A DNA stretch of 64,000 nucleotides from Pseudomonas massiliensis. GTDB lineage: Bacteria > Pseudomonadota > Gammaproteobacteria > Pseudomonadales > Pseudomonadaceae. The notes beneath the pieces were generated by a model. It ran no database searches. It saw nothing but the letters and a program-made list of their open reading frames with translations, and had not been told where the DNA came from. The position numbers and the translations under genes were made by a program. Position 1 is the stretch's first letter, and every line of letters begins with the position of its first letter. Positions 1 through 9,109 of this stretch are shown piece by piece. Location: assembly GCF_000826105.1 (NCBI RefSeq), contig NZ_CCYK01000005.1:372001-436000 (forward strand). The letters are read 5' to 3'.

Positions 1-50
1 AATTCGAAATCTGTACTGGCCGGCCAAGCAAGCCCCGCCTGGAGTATGCC

Positions 51-1481
51 GTGACGCTCTACATGAACCTGGCCCGCCTGCTAGAAGATCGCATCGAGCA
101 AGGGCTCTATCGGCCTGGCGACCGGCTGCCCTCCGTCCGCACCTTGAGCACCGAGCACGGGGTGAGCTTGAGTACCGTCCAACAGGCGTATCGCCTGCTT
201 GAAGACAATGGACTGGCCTCGCCCAGGCCCAAGTCAGGCTACTTCGTGTCCAGCAAGACGCTGCCGGCTTTGCCAGTGGTTGCCCGCCCCGCGCAGCGCC
301 CCGTAGACATTTCCCAATGGGACCAGGTGGTGGAACTGGTGCGCAGCACACCGCGCAAAGATATCGTGCAATTGGGCCGCGGCATGCCGGATGTTACCGC
401 CGCCACCCTTAAACCTTTGTTGCGCGGCCTGGCGCAACTGAGTCGGCGCCAGGACATGCCAGGGCTCTACTACGATACGGTCTACGGGACCGAAGCCCTG
501 CGCGAGCAGATCGCCCGCGTGATGGTGGATTCCGGATGCCGCCTGGGCGCGGCAGACCTGGTAGTGACCACAGGTTGCCACGAGGCATTGTCCAGCAGCG
601 TGCGCGCCATCTGCGAGCCCGGAGACATCGTGGCGGTGGACTCACCCAGCTTCTTCGGCGCCATGCAAACGCTCAAAGGCCTTGGCATGAAGGCCTTGGA
701 GATCCCCACGGACCCGCTCACGGGCATCAGCCTGGAGGCGTTGGAACTGGCACTGGAACAGTGGCCGATCAAGGTCATTCAGTTGACCCCCAATTGCAAC
801 AACCCTTTCGGCTACATCATGCCCGAGGGGCGTAAGCGCCAGCTGTTGACCCTGGCTCAGCGCTTCGACGTAGCCATCATCGAAGACGATGTCTATGGCG
901 ACCTGGCCTATACCTACCCTCGCCCGCGCACGATCAAATCCTTCGACACGGACGGCCGGGTCCTGTTGTGCAGCTCTTTTTCCAAGACCCTCGCACCCGG
1001 CTTGCGGGTGGGCTGGGTAGCGCCCGGTCGTTACCTTGAACGAGTACTGCACATGAAATACATTGGCACCGGCAGTACCGCCACCCAACCCCAATTGGCG
1101 ATCGCGGACTTCATCGAGGGTGGGCATTACGAGCCGCACCTACGCCGGATGCGCGCTCAATATCAGCGCAGCCGAGACCAGATGACCGACTGGGTGCGCC
1201 GCTATTTCCCGGCCAGCACCCGGGCGAGCCGCCCCCAGGGAGGCTTCATGCTCTGGATTGAACTGCCGGAAGGCTTCGACACCCAGCAGTTGAACCAGGT
1301 GCTGCTCGGCAAGGGAGTCCAGATTGCCGTAGGGAGTATCTTTTCCGCCTCCGGGAAATTCCGTAATTGCCTGAGGATGAACTTCGCGTCCCGGCCTACC
1401 CCGGCGCTCGAAGCCGCGGTTCGCCTGGTAGGTGAGGCAGCCGTCGAATTACTGGCAGGGCTACCGCCCAGCTGTGAGTAA
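51..1481 (+). CDS. MocR/PdxR-type GntR regulator with aminotransferase fold
   Basis: 476-residue fusion of an N-terminal GntR winged helix (about residues 5-70, with the typical GDRLPSVR and VSLSTVQQAY segments) to a class I/II aminotransferase domain (about 100-470). The PLP-binding lysine is K312 in FSKTLAPG, and NCNNPFG and DDVYGD supply the usual PLP pocket. Such proteins are transcription regulators that sense PLP or an amino compound; the target here is unknown. The start is a GTG with GGAG six bases upstream. It is read in the same direction as the phospholipase-D-like gene, whose proposed start lies 55 bp downstream. Confidence 0.9.
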   Translation: MTLYMNLARLLEDRIEQGLYRPGDRLPSVRTLSTEHGVSLSTVQQAYRLLEDNGLASPRPKSGYFVSSKTLPALPVVARPAQRPVDISQWDQVVELVRSTPRKDIVQLGRGMPDVTAATLKPLLRGLAQLSRRQDMPGLYYDTVYGTEALREQIARVMVDSGCRLGAADLVVTTGCHEALSSSVRAICEPGDIVAVDSPSFFGAMQTLKGLGMKALEIPTDPLTGISLEALELALEQWPIKVIQLTPNCNNPFGYIMPEGRKRQLLTLAQRFDVAIIEDDVYGDLAYTYPRPRTIKSFDTDGRVLLCSSFSKTLAPGLRVGWVAPGRYLERVLHMKYIGTGSTATQPQLAIADFIEGGHYEPHLRRMRAQYQRSRDQMTDWVRRYFPASTRASRPQGGFMLWIELPEGFDTQQLNQVLLGKGVQIAVGSIFSASGKFRNCLRMNFASRPTPALEAAVRLVGEAAVELLAGLPPSCE

Positions 1482-1536
1482 CTTTTTCAGCGCAACGGCG
1501 GTCATAAGGCCACCAAGTACGCCGCATGAGCACACC

Positions 1537-3102
1537 ATGGTCGTCACTGCCCGCCTCCTGGCTGCGTTCTGGCTTAGCCTCATGCTCGCCGGATGCGCGG
1601 GCCAGGTGCCCGCGCCGGTATCAAGCGAAAGGATCCCGGCGGAACAATCACCCTTCGGTCGATCAGTACTGCAACAGGCCAGCGCCCACCCGGGGATGTC
1701 CGGGTTCCGCCTGTTGCCGGACAGTGGCGAAGCCTTCCGCGCCCGCGCCGAGCTGATTCGTAATGCCCGCACCAGCCTGGACCTGCAGTATTACATCGTG
1801 CACGACGGCCTCAGCACCCGAACGCTGATGCGTGAGGTATTGGACGCCGCTGACCGTGGCGTGCGGGTGCGCATCCTGCTCGACGATACGACCAGCGACG
1901 ACCTGGAAGACCTGCTCGGCACGGTCGCCAGCCATCCCAACATCAAGGTGCGGTTGTTCAACCCTACCCACCTGGGTCGCGGTATTGGCGTCACTCGGCA
2001 GCTTGGCCGCCTGCTGCGCTTGAATGAACAGCACCGGCGCATGCATAACAAGGTCTGGATCGCCGATGACAGTGCGGCAATCGTCGGCGGGCGCAACCTG
2101 GGCGATGAGTATTTCGATGCCAAGCCGAACCTGAACTTTACCGATATGGACCTGCTGGGCTTCGGCCCCATCGCGCGCGAACTGGGCTATAGCTTCGATC
2201 AGTACTGGAACCACCGCCTGAGTCGCCCGCTGCACGAGTTCCATGACATACCCTCGGCGAGCAAAGCCTTGCCTGCGTTTCGCCAGCGCCTGGGCATCTC
2301 ACTGCTCAAGGCCAGCGTCAAGCAGAAAGCGCTTTACGATCGTCTGACAAGCTACCGCAGCCAACCCAAGCTGCACGAGTGGCGGCAGTCGTTGATCTGG
2401 GCGCCAAGCCAGGCCCTGTGGGACGCGCCAGCGAAGATCCTTTCAACAGGCAAGCCAGACGGCAAGCCCGACCCGCACTTGCTGCTCACTACCCAGCTGG
2501 CGCCTCACCTGTTGCAGGTGCGCCATGAGCTGCTACTGATCTCCGCCTATTTCGTGCCAAGGGAACCGGGCCTGCTTTATCTGACCGGCCGCGCCGACGC
2601 AGGCGTGGCGGTATCCTTGCTTACCAACTCACTGGAAGCCACCGACGTGCCCGCGGTCCATGGCGGTTATGCGCCGTATCGCAAGGCGTTGCTTGAACAT
2701 GGCGTCAAGCTCTATGAGCTGCGACGCCAACCTGGGGATGACGCAGGTTTTTCCTATCACTTGCATGGCAGCTCAGCGTCCAGCCTGCACACCAAGGCCA
2801 TGGTCCTGGACCAGCGCAAGGTGTTCATCGGCTCGTTCAACTTCGACCCGCGTTCGGTGCTATGGAACACTGAGGTCGGGGTGCTGGTGGACAGTCCCGA
2901 ACTGGCTAGCTACACCCGTGAACTGGCGCAGCAAGGCATGTCACCGGCGTTGAGCTACCAAGTCGAGCTGCACGGGGATCAACTGCAATGGATAACCGAA
3001 GACAACCACCGCCTGCACCGGTTGCAACATGAGCCTGGCGACTGGTGGCGACGTTTCAATGCCTGGGTGAGCGACCGTATCGGCCTGGAAAAAATGCTTT
3101 AG
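1537..3102 (+). CDS. Phospholipase D / cardiolipin-synthase-like lipoprotein
   Basis: 521 residues. Both HxKxxxxD catalytic motifs of the phospholipase D superfamily are intact: H170-K172-D177 (HNKVWIAD, followed by GGRN) and H418-K420-D425 (HTKAMVLD, followed by GSFN). The chosen ATG gives a lipoprotein signal peptide, MVVTARLLAAFWLSLMLAGC, with lipobox LAGC. The reading frame stays open upstream into the previous gene, but starting there would bury this signal. No strong ribosome site is seen, so translation may be coupled. The stop overlaps the convergent MFS gene by 4 bp. The substrate (phospholipid transfer, cardiolipin synthesis or hydrolysis) cannot be told from sequence. Confidence 0.88.
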   Translation: MVVTARLLAAFWLSLMLAGCAGQVPAPVSSERIPAEQSPFGRSVLQQASAHPGMSGFRLLPDSGEAFRARAELIRNARTSLDLQYYIVHDGLSTRTLMREVLDAADRGVRVRILLDDTTSDDLEDLLGTVASHPNIKVRLFNPTHLGRGIGVTRQLGRLLRLNEQHRRMHNKVWIADDSAAIVGGRNLGDEYFDAKPNLNFTDMDLLGFGPIARELGYSFDQYWNHRLSRPLHEFHDIPSASKALPAFRQRLGISLLKASVKQKALYDRLTSYRSQPKLHEWRQSLIWAPSQALWDAPAKILSTGKPDGKPDPHLLLTTQLAPHLLQVRHELLLISAYFVPREPGLLYLTGRADAGVAVSLLTNSLEATDVPAVHGGYAPYRKALLEHGVKLYELRRQPGDDAGFSYHLHGSSASSLHTKAMVLDQRKVFIGSFNFDPRSVLWNTEVGVLVDSPELASYTRELAQQGMSPALSYQVELHGDQLQWITEDNHRLHRLQHEPGDWWRRFNAWVSDRIGLEKML

Positions 3103-4247
3103 CCTGGCGAGCCGGCCTCGACATTCAATACAGGGCGCCGGCACGCCAGCAGGACCAACCCCGCGGCACCGGCGGCCATCATCAGCGGCAAGGCATGGCC
3201 GGTCAGCCATTGGTTGCCGGCGCCAGCGATCAGCGGCCCGACCAGGCAGCCGACGCCCCAGAGCTGGGCGACGTGGGCGTTGGCACGCACCAGCTCGTCG
3301 TCTCGGAAGCGCTCTCCTATCATTACCAGGGACAGGGTGAACAAGCCGCCCGCGCTGGCGCCGAATAGCACCCATAGTGGCCAGACAGCCCAATGATGCA
3401 TGGCCAGGGGAACGCAGGCACCGGTCACGGCCAGCAGGGCCGCACAACCCAGGAACAAGCCGCGCCGTGGCAGATGGTCGGCCAGTACCCCTACCGGAAG
3501 TTGCAAAACCGCATCGCCCAATACAACAGCGCTAACCATGTACAGGGCGATGCGGGGTTCATACCCCTGCTGCAGGCAATACACTGGCAGCAGGGACAGG
3601 ATCAGGGCTTCGAAGCCAGCGAACAGCGCGATCGCGTAGGCGATGACCGGCAAGCGCCGGCAGAACGCCCCGAGGTCGCCCAGGGTGACCGTCACCGCCT
3701 CGGTGCTCGGCGCGCCGCCACGGCCGAGCAACAATAACGGCGACACCAGCAAGAGGCCGGTCGCCAGCCAGAAACCCTGATCCCGCTCAGTGCCTATCCC
3801 CCCAAGCAACAAGGGGCCGGCCAACTGACTCAGGGCATAGCAACATCCATAAAGCGCCACCAGGCGACCGCGCCAGCGCTCGACTACCAGCTGATTGATC
3901 CAGCTCTCGCCGAGCACGAAGACAATGGTCAATACGCTACCGATGAGCAGGCGCAGCGCCAGCCAGAGCGCATAGCTGGGCCACAAGGCGAGCAGCCCGA
4001 CGGAAACGGCGCCAGCGGCCAGGCACAACTGCATCGCTCGGCCTGTGCCAAAACGCGCAGCAAGACGACTGGAAACCCGAGCGCCTAGCAGCACACCGAT
4101 GGCCGGCATCGCCGACATCACGCCAATGGCAAAGCTGCCGTACCCCCAGCTTTCCAGCCGCAGGGAAACCAGTGGCATGCTCAGGCCCAGCGCCAGGCCA
4201 ACGCTGAGCACCGATGCCAATACCGCGAAATAGGTCCCCCACCGCAT
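3099..4247 (-). CDS. MFS transporter, YcaD-like
   Basis: 382 residues dominated by about twelve hydrophobic segments in two halves, with a central hydrophilic loop: a major facilitator superfamily exporter or importer of unknown substrate. An ATG ten codons further upstream (4277) is open, but the ATG at 4247 has AGGAG six bases before it and opens directly with MRWGTYFAVLASVLSVGLA, so 4247 is preferred. It lies 61 bp downstream of the aldehyde dehydrogenase gene on the same strand and may be co-transcribed with it. Confidence 0.87.
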   Translation of the reverse strand: MRWGTYFAVLASVLSVGLALGLSMPLVSLRLESWGYGSFAIGVMSAMPAIGVLLGARVSSRLAARFGTGRAMQLCLAAGAVSVGLLALWPSYALWLALRLLIGSVLTIVFVLGESWINQLVVERWRGRLVALYGCCYALSQLAGPLLLGGIGTERDQGFWLATGLLLVSPLLLLGRGGAPSTEAVTVTLGDLGAFCRRLPVIAYAIALFAGFEALILSLLPVYCLQQGYEPRIALYMVSAVVLGDAVLQLPVGVLADHLPRRGLFLGCAALLAVTGACVPLAMHHWAVWPLWVLFGASAGGLFTLSLVMIGERFRDDELVRANAHVAQLWGVGCLVGPLIAGAGNQWLTGHALPLMMAAGAAGLVLLACRRPVLNVEAGSPG

Positions 4248-4308
4248 CGGGCGCTCCTGCGAAATCAAGGCCTGCACCCCGCGTGTTCCGGGCGGGGGCG
4301 GACAAGCT

Positions 4309-5802
4309 TCAGAGCTTGATCCAGGTCGCCTTCAGCTCAGTGTACTTGTCGAACGCATGGAGCGACTTGTCGCGGCCGTTTCCGGACTGCTTGAAGCCAC
4401 CAAAGGGCGCCGTCATGTCGCCACCGTCATACTGGTTCACCCAGACGCTGCCGGCACGCAGGGCGCGAGCGGTTTTGTGTGCCTTGGAGATGTCGGCGGT
4501 CCACACGCCCGCGGCCAGGCCATAGGGTGTATCGTTGGCGATGGCCACGGCTTCTTCGGCGGTGTCGAAGGTGATGACCGACAGCACCGGGCCGAAGATT
4601 TCTTCCTGTGCGATGCGCATGGCATTGCTCACGCCATCGAAGATGGTGGGTTCCACGTAGGTACCGCCACTCTCTTCAAGAATGCGCTTGCCACCGGTAA
4701 GCAAGGTAGCGCCGTCGCTGTGGCCTGCCTCGATATACGAAAGCACGGTGTTCATCTGCTGAGTGTCCACCAGCGCGCCAACGGTAGTGGCGGGATCGAG
4801 CGGGTTACCCGGCTTCCAGGCTTTCAGCGCCTCGACTACCATCGGCAGGAAGCGATCCTTGATCGAGCGTTCGACCAGCAGGCGCGAGCCGGCGGTGCAG
4901 ACTTCGCCCTGGTTGAAGGCGATGGCGCTGGCGGCAGCCTCGGCGGCAGCCTGCAAGTCAGGAGCGTCGGCGAAGACGATGTTCGGGCTCTTGCCACCGG
5001 CCTCCAGCCAGATCCGCTTCATGTTGGATTCACCGGCATACACCATCAGCTGCTTGGCAATGCGGGTCGAGCCGGTGAAGACCACGGTGTCGACGTCCAT
5101 GTGCAGGGCCAGGGCCTTGCCCACGGTATGGCCGTAACCTGGCAGTACGTTCAGCACGCCTGCCGGAATGCCGGCCTCAATCGCCAGTTGCGCGATACGA
5201 ATCGCCGTCAACGGTGATTTTTCAGATGGCTTGAGCACGACCGAGTTACCCGTGGCCAGGGCCGGCCCCAGCTTCCAGCACGCCATCATCAAGGGGAAAT
5301 TCCAGGGAACGATGGCACCCACCACGCCCACCGCTTCGCGCGTGACCAGGCCAAGCTGATCATGAGGGGTAGCGGCCACTTCGTCATAGATCTTGTCGAT
5401 GGCTTCGCCGCTCCAGCTCAGCGCATTGGCTGCGCCTGGAACGTCGATGTACAGGGAGTCGGAAATGGGCTTGCCCATGTCCAGGGTTTCCAGCAAGGCC
5501 AGCTCTTCAGCGTTGGCCTTGAGCAGAGAGGCGAAGCGGATCAGCGTCGACTTGCGCTTGGCCGGGGCCAGGCGGGACCAGACGCCAGACTCGAAGACTT
5601 CCCGTGCATTGGCCACGGCGCGGTTGGCATCGGCTTCGTCACAACTGGCAACCAGGCCCAGCAGGCGGCCGTCTACCGGGCTTACACATTCGAAGGTCGC
5701 GCCTGATGCGGCATCCGCGTATTGGCCACCGATGAAGGCACGGCCTTCGATCTTCAGGCCTTCGGCACGCTGCTGCCAGTCCGCCAGGGTCAAGGTAGGC
5801 AT
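4309..5802 (-). CDS. puuC: Aldehyde dehydrogenase PuuC/KauB type
   Basis: 497-residue NAD(P)-dependent aldehyde dehydrogenase with catalytic C302 (in GEVCTAGS), general base E267 (WLEAGGKS) and N168 (VPWNFP). The sequence aligns closely along its whole length with E. coli PuuC as I remember it (gamma-glutamyl-gamma-aminobutyraldehyde dehydrogenase) and sits where Pseudomonas kauB/pauC lies. Expected reactions are oxidation of aminoaldehydes from putrescine and other polyamines, or of 4-guanidinobutyraldehyde. A GAGGAG-type ribosome site precedes the ATG. The cupin gene is divergent. The polyamine genes at 59-64 kb may feed the same pathway. Confidence 0.93.
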   Translation of the reverse strand: MPTLTLADWQQRAEGLKIEGRAFIGGQYADAASGATFECVSPVDGRLLGLVASCDEADANRAVANAREVFESGVWSRLAPAKRKSTLIRFASLLKANAEELALLETLDMGKPISDSLYIDVPGAANALSWSGEAIDKIYDEVAATPHDQLGLVTREAVGVVGAIVPWNFPLMMACWKLGPALATGNSVVLKPSEKSPLTAIRIAQLAIEAGIPAGVLNVLPGYGHTVGKALALHMDVDTVVFTGSTRIAKQLMVYAGESNMKRIWLEAGGKSPNIVFADAPDLQAAAEAAASAIAFNQGEVCTAGSRLLVERSIKDRFLPMVVEALKAWKPGNPLDPATTVGALVDTQQMNTVLSYIEAGHSDGATLLTGGKRILEESGGTYVEPTIFDGVSNAMRIAQEEIFGPVLSVITFDTAEEAVAIANDTPYGLAAGVWTADISKAHKTARALRAGSVWVNQYDGGDMTAPFGGFKQSGNGRDKSLHAFDKYTELKATWIKL

Positions 5803-5983
5803 AACGAAACTCCTCTTATAGATTTAGTGCGTCATGGGAAGCTCGTGTCGCAACAGGCACCGGACCCAAGCTCGGCCAAAGGCGTTCACCCTAAACCACT
5901 GCCGCACAGCTTTCAATATATTTGACACCATGAAGCATTCGGCAGTCTCATGTGCGTTTTATTGAACAAACTAGGAGACCGTG

Positions 5984-6346
5984 ATGAGTGTCGAGCAGAT
6001 TCTAGACTTTGCCGCAGCCACGCCAGACCCAGTGCGCTACCAGCCCGCTCCGGAAAAGATCATCGCGGGCCAGCCCGACCAGGCGGTTTTCAACCATTAC
6101 AGCAGCCCTTGCCAGCAGTTCTCCGCTGGCGTCTGGGAGGGGGCCATAGGCCAATGGACAGTCAACTACAGCGAACACGAATACTGCGAAATCCTCCAGG
6201 GCGTCTCGGTGATTCGCGACGAAGCCGGTGGCGCTCGAACCGTACGCGCTGGGGACCGCTTCGTCATTCCCGCCGGGTTCAAGGGCACCTGGGAAGTGCT
6301 GGAGCCCTGCCGAAAGGTCTACGTGGTCTTCGAAGCAAATAAGTAA
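5984..6346 (+). CDS. Cupin domain protein (DUF861/EutQ-like)
   Basis: 120 residues forming one small beta-barrel cupin: the segments EHEYCEILQGVSVIRDE and GDRFVIPAGFKGTWEVLEP are typical of the Cupin_3 (DUF861) family. No catalytic role is evident; such proteins are often ligand-binding or epimerase-like. The ATG at 5984 has AGGAG six bases upstream; an in-frame GTG one codon earlier is too close to that site. It is divergent from puuC across 181 bp, so the two may share regulation. Confidence 0.85.
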   Translation: MSVEQILDFAAATPDPVRYQPAPEKIIAGQPDQAVFNHYSSPCQQFSAGVWEGAIGQWTVNYSEHEYCEILQGVSVIRDEAGGARTVRAGDRFVIPAGFKGTWEVLEPCRKVYVVFEANK

Positions 6347-6374
6347 CGCTCGATTCGGGATCCTGTGACCGAAC

Positions 6375-6404
6375 ATGAGCCTGCCTCGAATACCCGAGGC
6401 TCAT
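6375..6404 (+). repeat. Inverted repeat between cupin and I78 genes
   Basis: ATGAGCCT (6375-6382) and AGGCTCAT (6397-6404) are perfect complements around a 14-base loop that can itself pair partly (CCTCG/CGAGG). No T-run follows. It may be a processing or weak termination structure between the cupin and the I78 gene. Confidence 0.4.
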
Positions 6405-6422
6405 TATCCAAGGAGCAGGACC

Positions 6423-6626
6423 ATGACCAATGAAGAAATCACCCAGCGCTACAGCTACCTGATCGGTACGCCGTACGACGAAAGCATGAAGGCGACCATT
6501 AGTACGGAAACCGGCCGTGATCGTGTATTGGGGCCGAATGAAATCAGCACCATGGAGTTCGACCCTCAGCGAGTTCACATCAGGGTTGACGGGAATGGCA
6601 ATGTCCAAGGCCTCGCCTTCAACTGA
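6423..6626 (+). CDS. Peptidase inhibitor I78-family small protein
   Basis: 67 residues. The pattern LIGTPY, then GRDRVLGPNE, then STMEFDPQRVHIRVDGNGNV matches the core of the I78 family (potato-inhibitor-like serine protease inhibitors). No signal peptide or cysteine is present, whereas many I78 proteins are exported and carry a disulfide, so an inhibitory role in the cytoplasm is unproven. AAGGAG lies seven bases before the ATG. The longer reading frame beginning at 6375 would start inside the inverted repeat and lacks a ribosome site. A bidirectional terminator follows. Confidence 0.8.
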   Translation: MTNEEITQRYSYLIGTPYDESMKATISTETGRDRVLGPNEISTMEFDPQRVHIRVDGNGNVQGLAFN

Positions 6627-6674
6627 GCCTGCGTCGAGGCGCCTGCCTTGAGCTGACTTCAGCGCCTGGAAGGC

Positions 6675-6709
6675 AAAAAAAACCCGCATCTGACGATGCG
6701 GGTTTTTTT
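6675..6709. terminator. Bidirectional rho-independent terminator
   Basis: A perfect 10-bp stem, AACCCGCATC (6681-6690) and GATGCGGGTT (6695-6704), around a TGAC loop. It is flanked by an A-run on the left (6675-6682) and a T-run on the right (6703-6709). It can end both the I78 transcript (plus) and the rpmBG transcript (minus). Confidence 0.93.
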
Positions 6710-6722
6710 CGAGCCGGACCAA

Positions 6723-6878
6723 TTACTTGATCTTGGCTTCCTTGTAGATCACGTGCTTGCGAACCACAGGATCGAATTTCTTGATTTCGATCTTGTCGGG
6801 GGTGGTGCGCTTGTTCTTATCGGTGGTGTAGAAGTGGCCAGTACCGGCGCTCGACACCAAACGGATCAATTCACGCAT
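6723..6878 (-). CDS. rpmG: 50S ribosomal protein L33
   Basis: 51 residues starting [20 protein letters not shown] and ending [11 protein letters not shown]: bacterial L33 of the cysteine-free form (no zinc ribbon). GGGAGAG precedes the ATG. It lies 11 bp after rpmB in the same transcript and ahead of the bidirectional terminator. Confidence 0.96.
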   Translation of the reverse strand: MRELIRLVSSAGTGHFYTTDKNKRTTPDKIEIKKFDPVVRKHVIYKEAKIK

Positions 6879-6889
6879 GATTCTCTCCC

Positions 6890-7126
6890 TTAGACCTTGA
6901 TGCCATCGCGGCGAATGTCAGCCAGAACGGCGTCGATGCCACGCTTGTCGATGATACGCATGCCCTTGGCGGATACGCGCAGGCGCACGAAGCGCTTCTC
7001 GGACTCGACCCAGAAGCGATGGTGCTGCAGGTTCGGCAGGAAACGACGACGGGTTTTGTTGTTTGCGTGGGAAATGTTGTTCCCGGTTACCGGACCCTTA
7101 CCGGTAACTTGACAGACTCTCGACAT
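6890..7126 (-). CDS. rpmB: 50S ribosomal protein L28
   Basis: 78 residues with the L28 signature start [20 protein letters not shown] followed by [10 protein letters not shown] single cysteine means no zinc site. It is the first gene of the rpmB-rpmG operon and carries the RNA synthesis to the terminator at 6675-6709. GAGGG lies a few bases before the ATG. It is driven by the promoter at 7303-7331. Confidence 0.97.
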   Translation of the reverse strand: MSRVCQVTGKGPVTGNNISHANNKTRRRFLPNLQHHRFWVESEKRFVRLRVSAKGMRIIDKRGIDAVLADIRRDGIKV

Positions 7127-7150
7127 GCCTCAGCCCTCTAAACCACATGC

Positions 7151-7169
7151 CCAACCCGGCATGGGTTGG
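7151..7169 (-). repeat. Hairpin in rpmB leader
   Basis: CCAACCC (7151-7157) and GGGTTGG (7163-7169) pair around a 5-base loop, 25 bases upstream of the rpmB start. It may be a leader structure for translational control. No T-run follows on the minus strand. Confidence 0.5.
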
Positions 7170-7302
7170 CCGCTTTATCTCTCAGTCAAAATGGCGCGAA
7201 GGCGCAAAGCCGTTCAAACACCGTGTTTCGCAGGGGCTGACAGGTCGGCCAGACAGGCTCGCCCGCTGAGCGAAACGCCCTACCCCTAGAAAAGAGCGCT
7301 GC

Positions 7303-7331
7303 TTTATACCAGAAACCCCAACCGGCGACAA
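7303..7331 (-). promoter_or_regulatory. Sigma-70 promoter of rpmBG
   Basis: On the minus strand, -35 TTGTCG (7326-7331), a 17-bp spacer and -10 TATAAA (7303-7308). It predicts a transcript start near 7296 and a leader of about 170 bases before rpmB. The rest of the gap from 7127 to 7514 shows no convincing gene; a 77-codon minus-strand frame there has no ribosome site. Confidence 0.65.
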
Positions 7332-7514
7332 CAGGCCAAGGCGCCGTCCAGCGGTGTTTGCCAACCCAGTGCCTGCTCTGAAAGGGTTGCGCGGATTCGC
7401 CGCTGGTCGAGGCACACGGAAAATTTGAATGGCAGAAACGGATGAAGATCTCTAGGTTAAGTATTTTCCAGACTGCGCCGGCAGATGGCCCTTACTCTTG
7501 CCAAGGAATCGACC

Positions 7515-9101
7515 ATGCGTCTTGCGTCAACCTCGCTATTGTTCGCCGCGCTCGGCTTTTGCGCCCTCGCCCAGGCAAAACCTCTGGCCGTCTGTACCGA
7601 AGCCAGCCCGGAAGGCTTCGACGTGGTGCAGTACAACTCGCTGACCACCACCAATGCGTCGGCCGACGTGTTGATGGACCGCCTCGTCGACTATGACGCC
7701 CTGGCCGGGAAGGTGGTACCTGACCTGGCCGAGCGCTGGTCAGTCAGCCCCGATGGCCTGACCTACATATTCAACCTGCGCAAAGGCGTGCGCTTCCATA
7801 GCACGGACGCGTTCAAGCCCAGCCGCGAGCTGACGGCCGAAGACGTTGTGTTCAGTTTCAACCGCATGCTGGACCCGGCCAACCCCTGGCATAAGGTCGC
7901 CCAGAGCGGCTTCCCGCACGCGCAGTCCATGCAGTTGCCCGCCCTGGTCAGGCAAGTGGATGCGCCCGATCCCGCTACGGTGCGTTTCGTGCTCAATCGC
8001 CCGGACGCGACCTTTCTCGCTACCCTGAGCATGGGCTTCGCCTCTATTTATTCGGCCGAGTATGCCGCGCAATTGATGAAGGCCGGCACGCCGGACAAGC
8101 TCAACAGCCAACCGGTGGGTACCGGCCCGTTCATTTTCGTGCGCTATCAGAAAGACGCCCAGGTGCGCTTCAAGGCGAACCCGGACTACTTCGGCGGCAA
8201 ACCCGCGGTAGACCCGCTCATCTATGCCATCAGTCCGGACCCGAACACGCGCATGCAGCGCCTGCGTGCCGGTGAGTGCCAGCTCGCGCTCTCGCCCAAA
8301 CCCCAGGACATCGCCGCCGCGCAAGGAGATGAAAAACTCCAGCGGCTTGAAACACCAGCCTTCATGACCGCATTCGTGGCCATCAACACCCAGCATCCCC
8401 CGCTGGACAAACCCCAGGTACGCCAGGCGATCAACCTGGCCTTCGATAAACAGAGCTATCTGAAAGCGGTGTTCGAAGGTACCGCGCAAGCGGCCAACGG
8501 TATCTATCCGCCTACGACCTGGGGCTACGCGGGCGATGCTCAACCCTATGCGCACGACCCGGCCAAGGCTCGCCAACTGCTGGCGGATGCCGGCCTGAAG
8601 GAGGGATTCAGCACTACCCTGTGGACGCGTCCCAGCGGGAGCCTGCTAAACCCTAACCCCACCGCTGGCGCCCAGATGCTTCAGGCAGACCTGGCGGCAA
8701 TCGGTATCAAGGCCCAGATTCGCACCCTGGAGTGGGGTGAGCTTATCCGGCGAGCCAAGGCCGGCGAGCATGACCTGCTATTCATGGGCTGGGCGGGAGA
8801 CAACGGAGACCCGGACAATTTCCTCACGCCTCAGTTTTCCTGTGCGGCTGTGCAGTCGGGCACCAACTTCGCGCGCTTCTGTGATCCGACGCTCGACGGG
8901 CTGATCTCCAAAGGCAAGGCGACCACGGCGCAAGCCGAGCGCGGTGAGCTGTACCGCCAGGCTCAAGCGGTTATCCAGAAGCAGGCGCTGTGGCTCCCGC
9001 TGGCGCACCCGCAGGTCACGGTACTGGCGGCCAGGAATGTCAAAGGCTACCAGCCCAATCCCTTCGGGCGGCAGAACTTCACCCACGTGAGCGTGGACTG
9101 A
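7515..9101 (+). CDS. ABC transporter substrate-binding protein, oligopeptide/dipeptide family
   Basis: 528 residues with a signal peptide (MRLASTSLLFAALGFCALAQA, probable cleavage before KPLAV) and an SBP_bac_5 domain typical of DppA/OppA periplasmic receptors (DVVFSFNRMLDP, VGTGPF, VRQAINLAFDK). The ligand is probably a di- or oligopeptide. AAGGAA precedes the ATG at 7515; an upstream in-frame start at 7485 would hide the signal peptide. No permease or ATPase gene is adjacent, so it must work with a transporter encoded elsewhere. It converges on radC with an 8-bp gap. Confidence 0.92.
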   Translation: MRLASTSLLFAALGFCALAQAKPLAVCTEASPEGFDVVQYNSLTTTNASADVLMDRLVDYDALAGKVVPDLAERWSVSPDGLTYIFNLRKGVRFHSTDAFKPSRELTAEDVVFSFNRMLDPANPWHKVAQSGFPHAQSMQLPALVRQVDAPDPATVRFVLNRPDATFLATLSMGFASIYSAEYAAQLMKAGTPDKLNSQPVGTGPFIFVRYQKDAQVRFKANPDYFGGKPAVDPLIYAISPDPNTRMQRLRAGECQLALSPKPQDIAAAQGDEKLQRLETPAFMTAFVAINTQHPPLDKPQVRQAINLAFDKQSYLKAVFEGTAQAANGIYPPTTWGYAGDAQPYAHDPAKARQLLADAGLKEGFSTTLWTRPSGSLLNPNPTAGAQMLQADLAAIGIKAQIRTLEWGELIRRAKAGEHDLLFMGWAGDNGDPDNFLTPQFSCAAVQSGTNFARFCDPTLDGLISKGKATTAQAERGELYRQAQAVIQKQALWLPLAHPQVTVLAARNVKGYQPNPFGRQNFTHVSVD

Positions 9102-9109
9102 CAGGCCGC

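Noticed and set aside
1432..1536. N-terminal extension of the phospholipase-D-like protein
   Set aside because: It overlaps the previous gene and would hide a clear lipoprotein signal peptide.
7182..7415. A 77-codon frame on the minus strand upstream of rpmB
   Set aside because: It overlaps the rpmBG promoter, has no ribosome site and no recognisable family.
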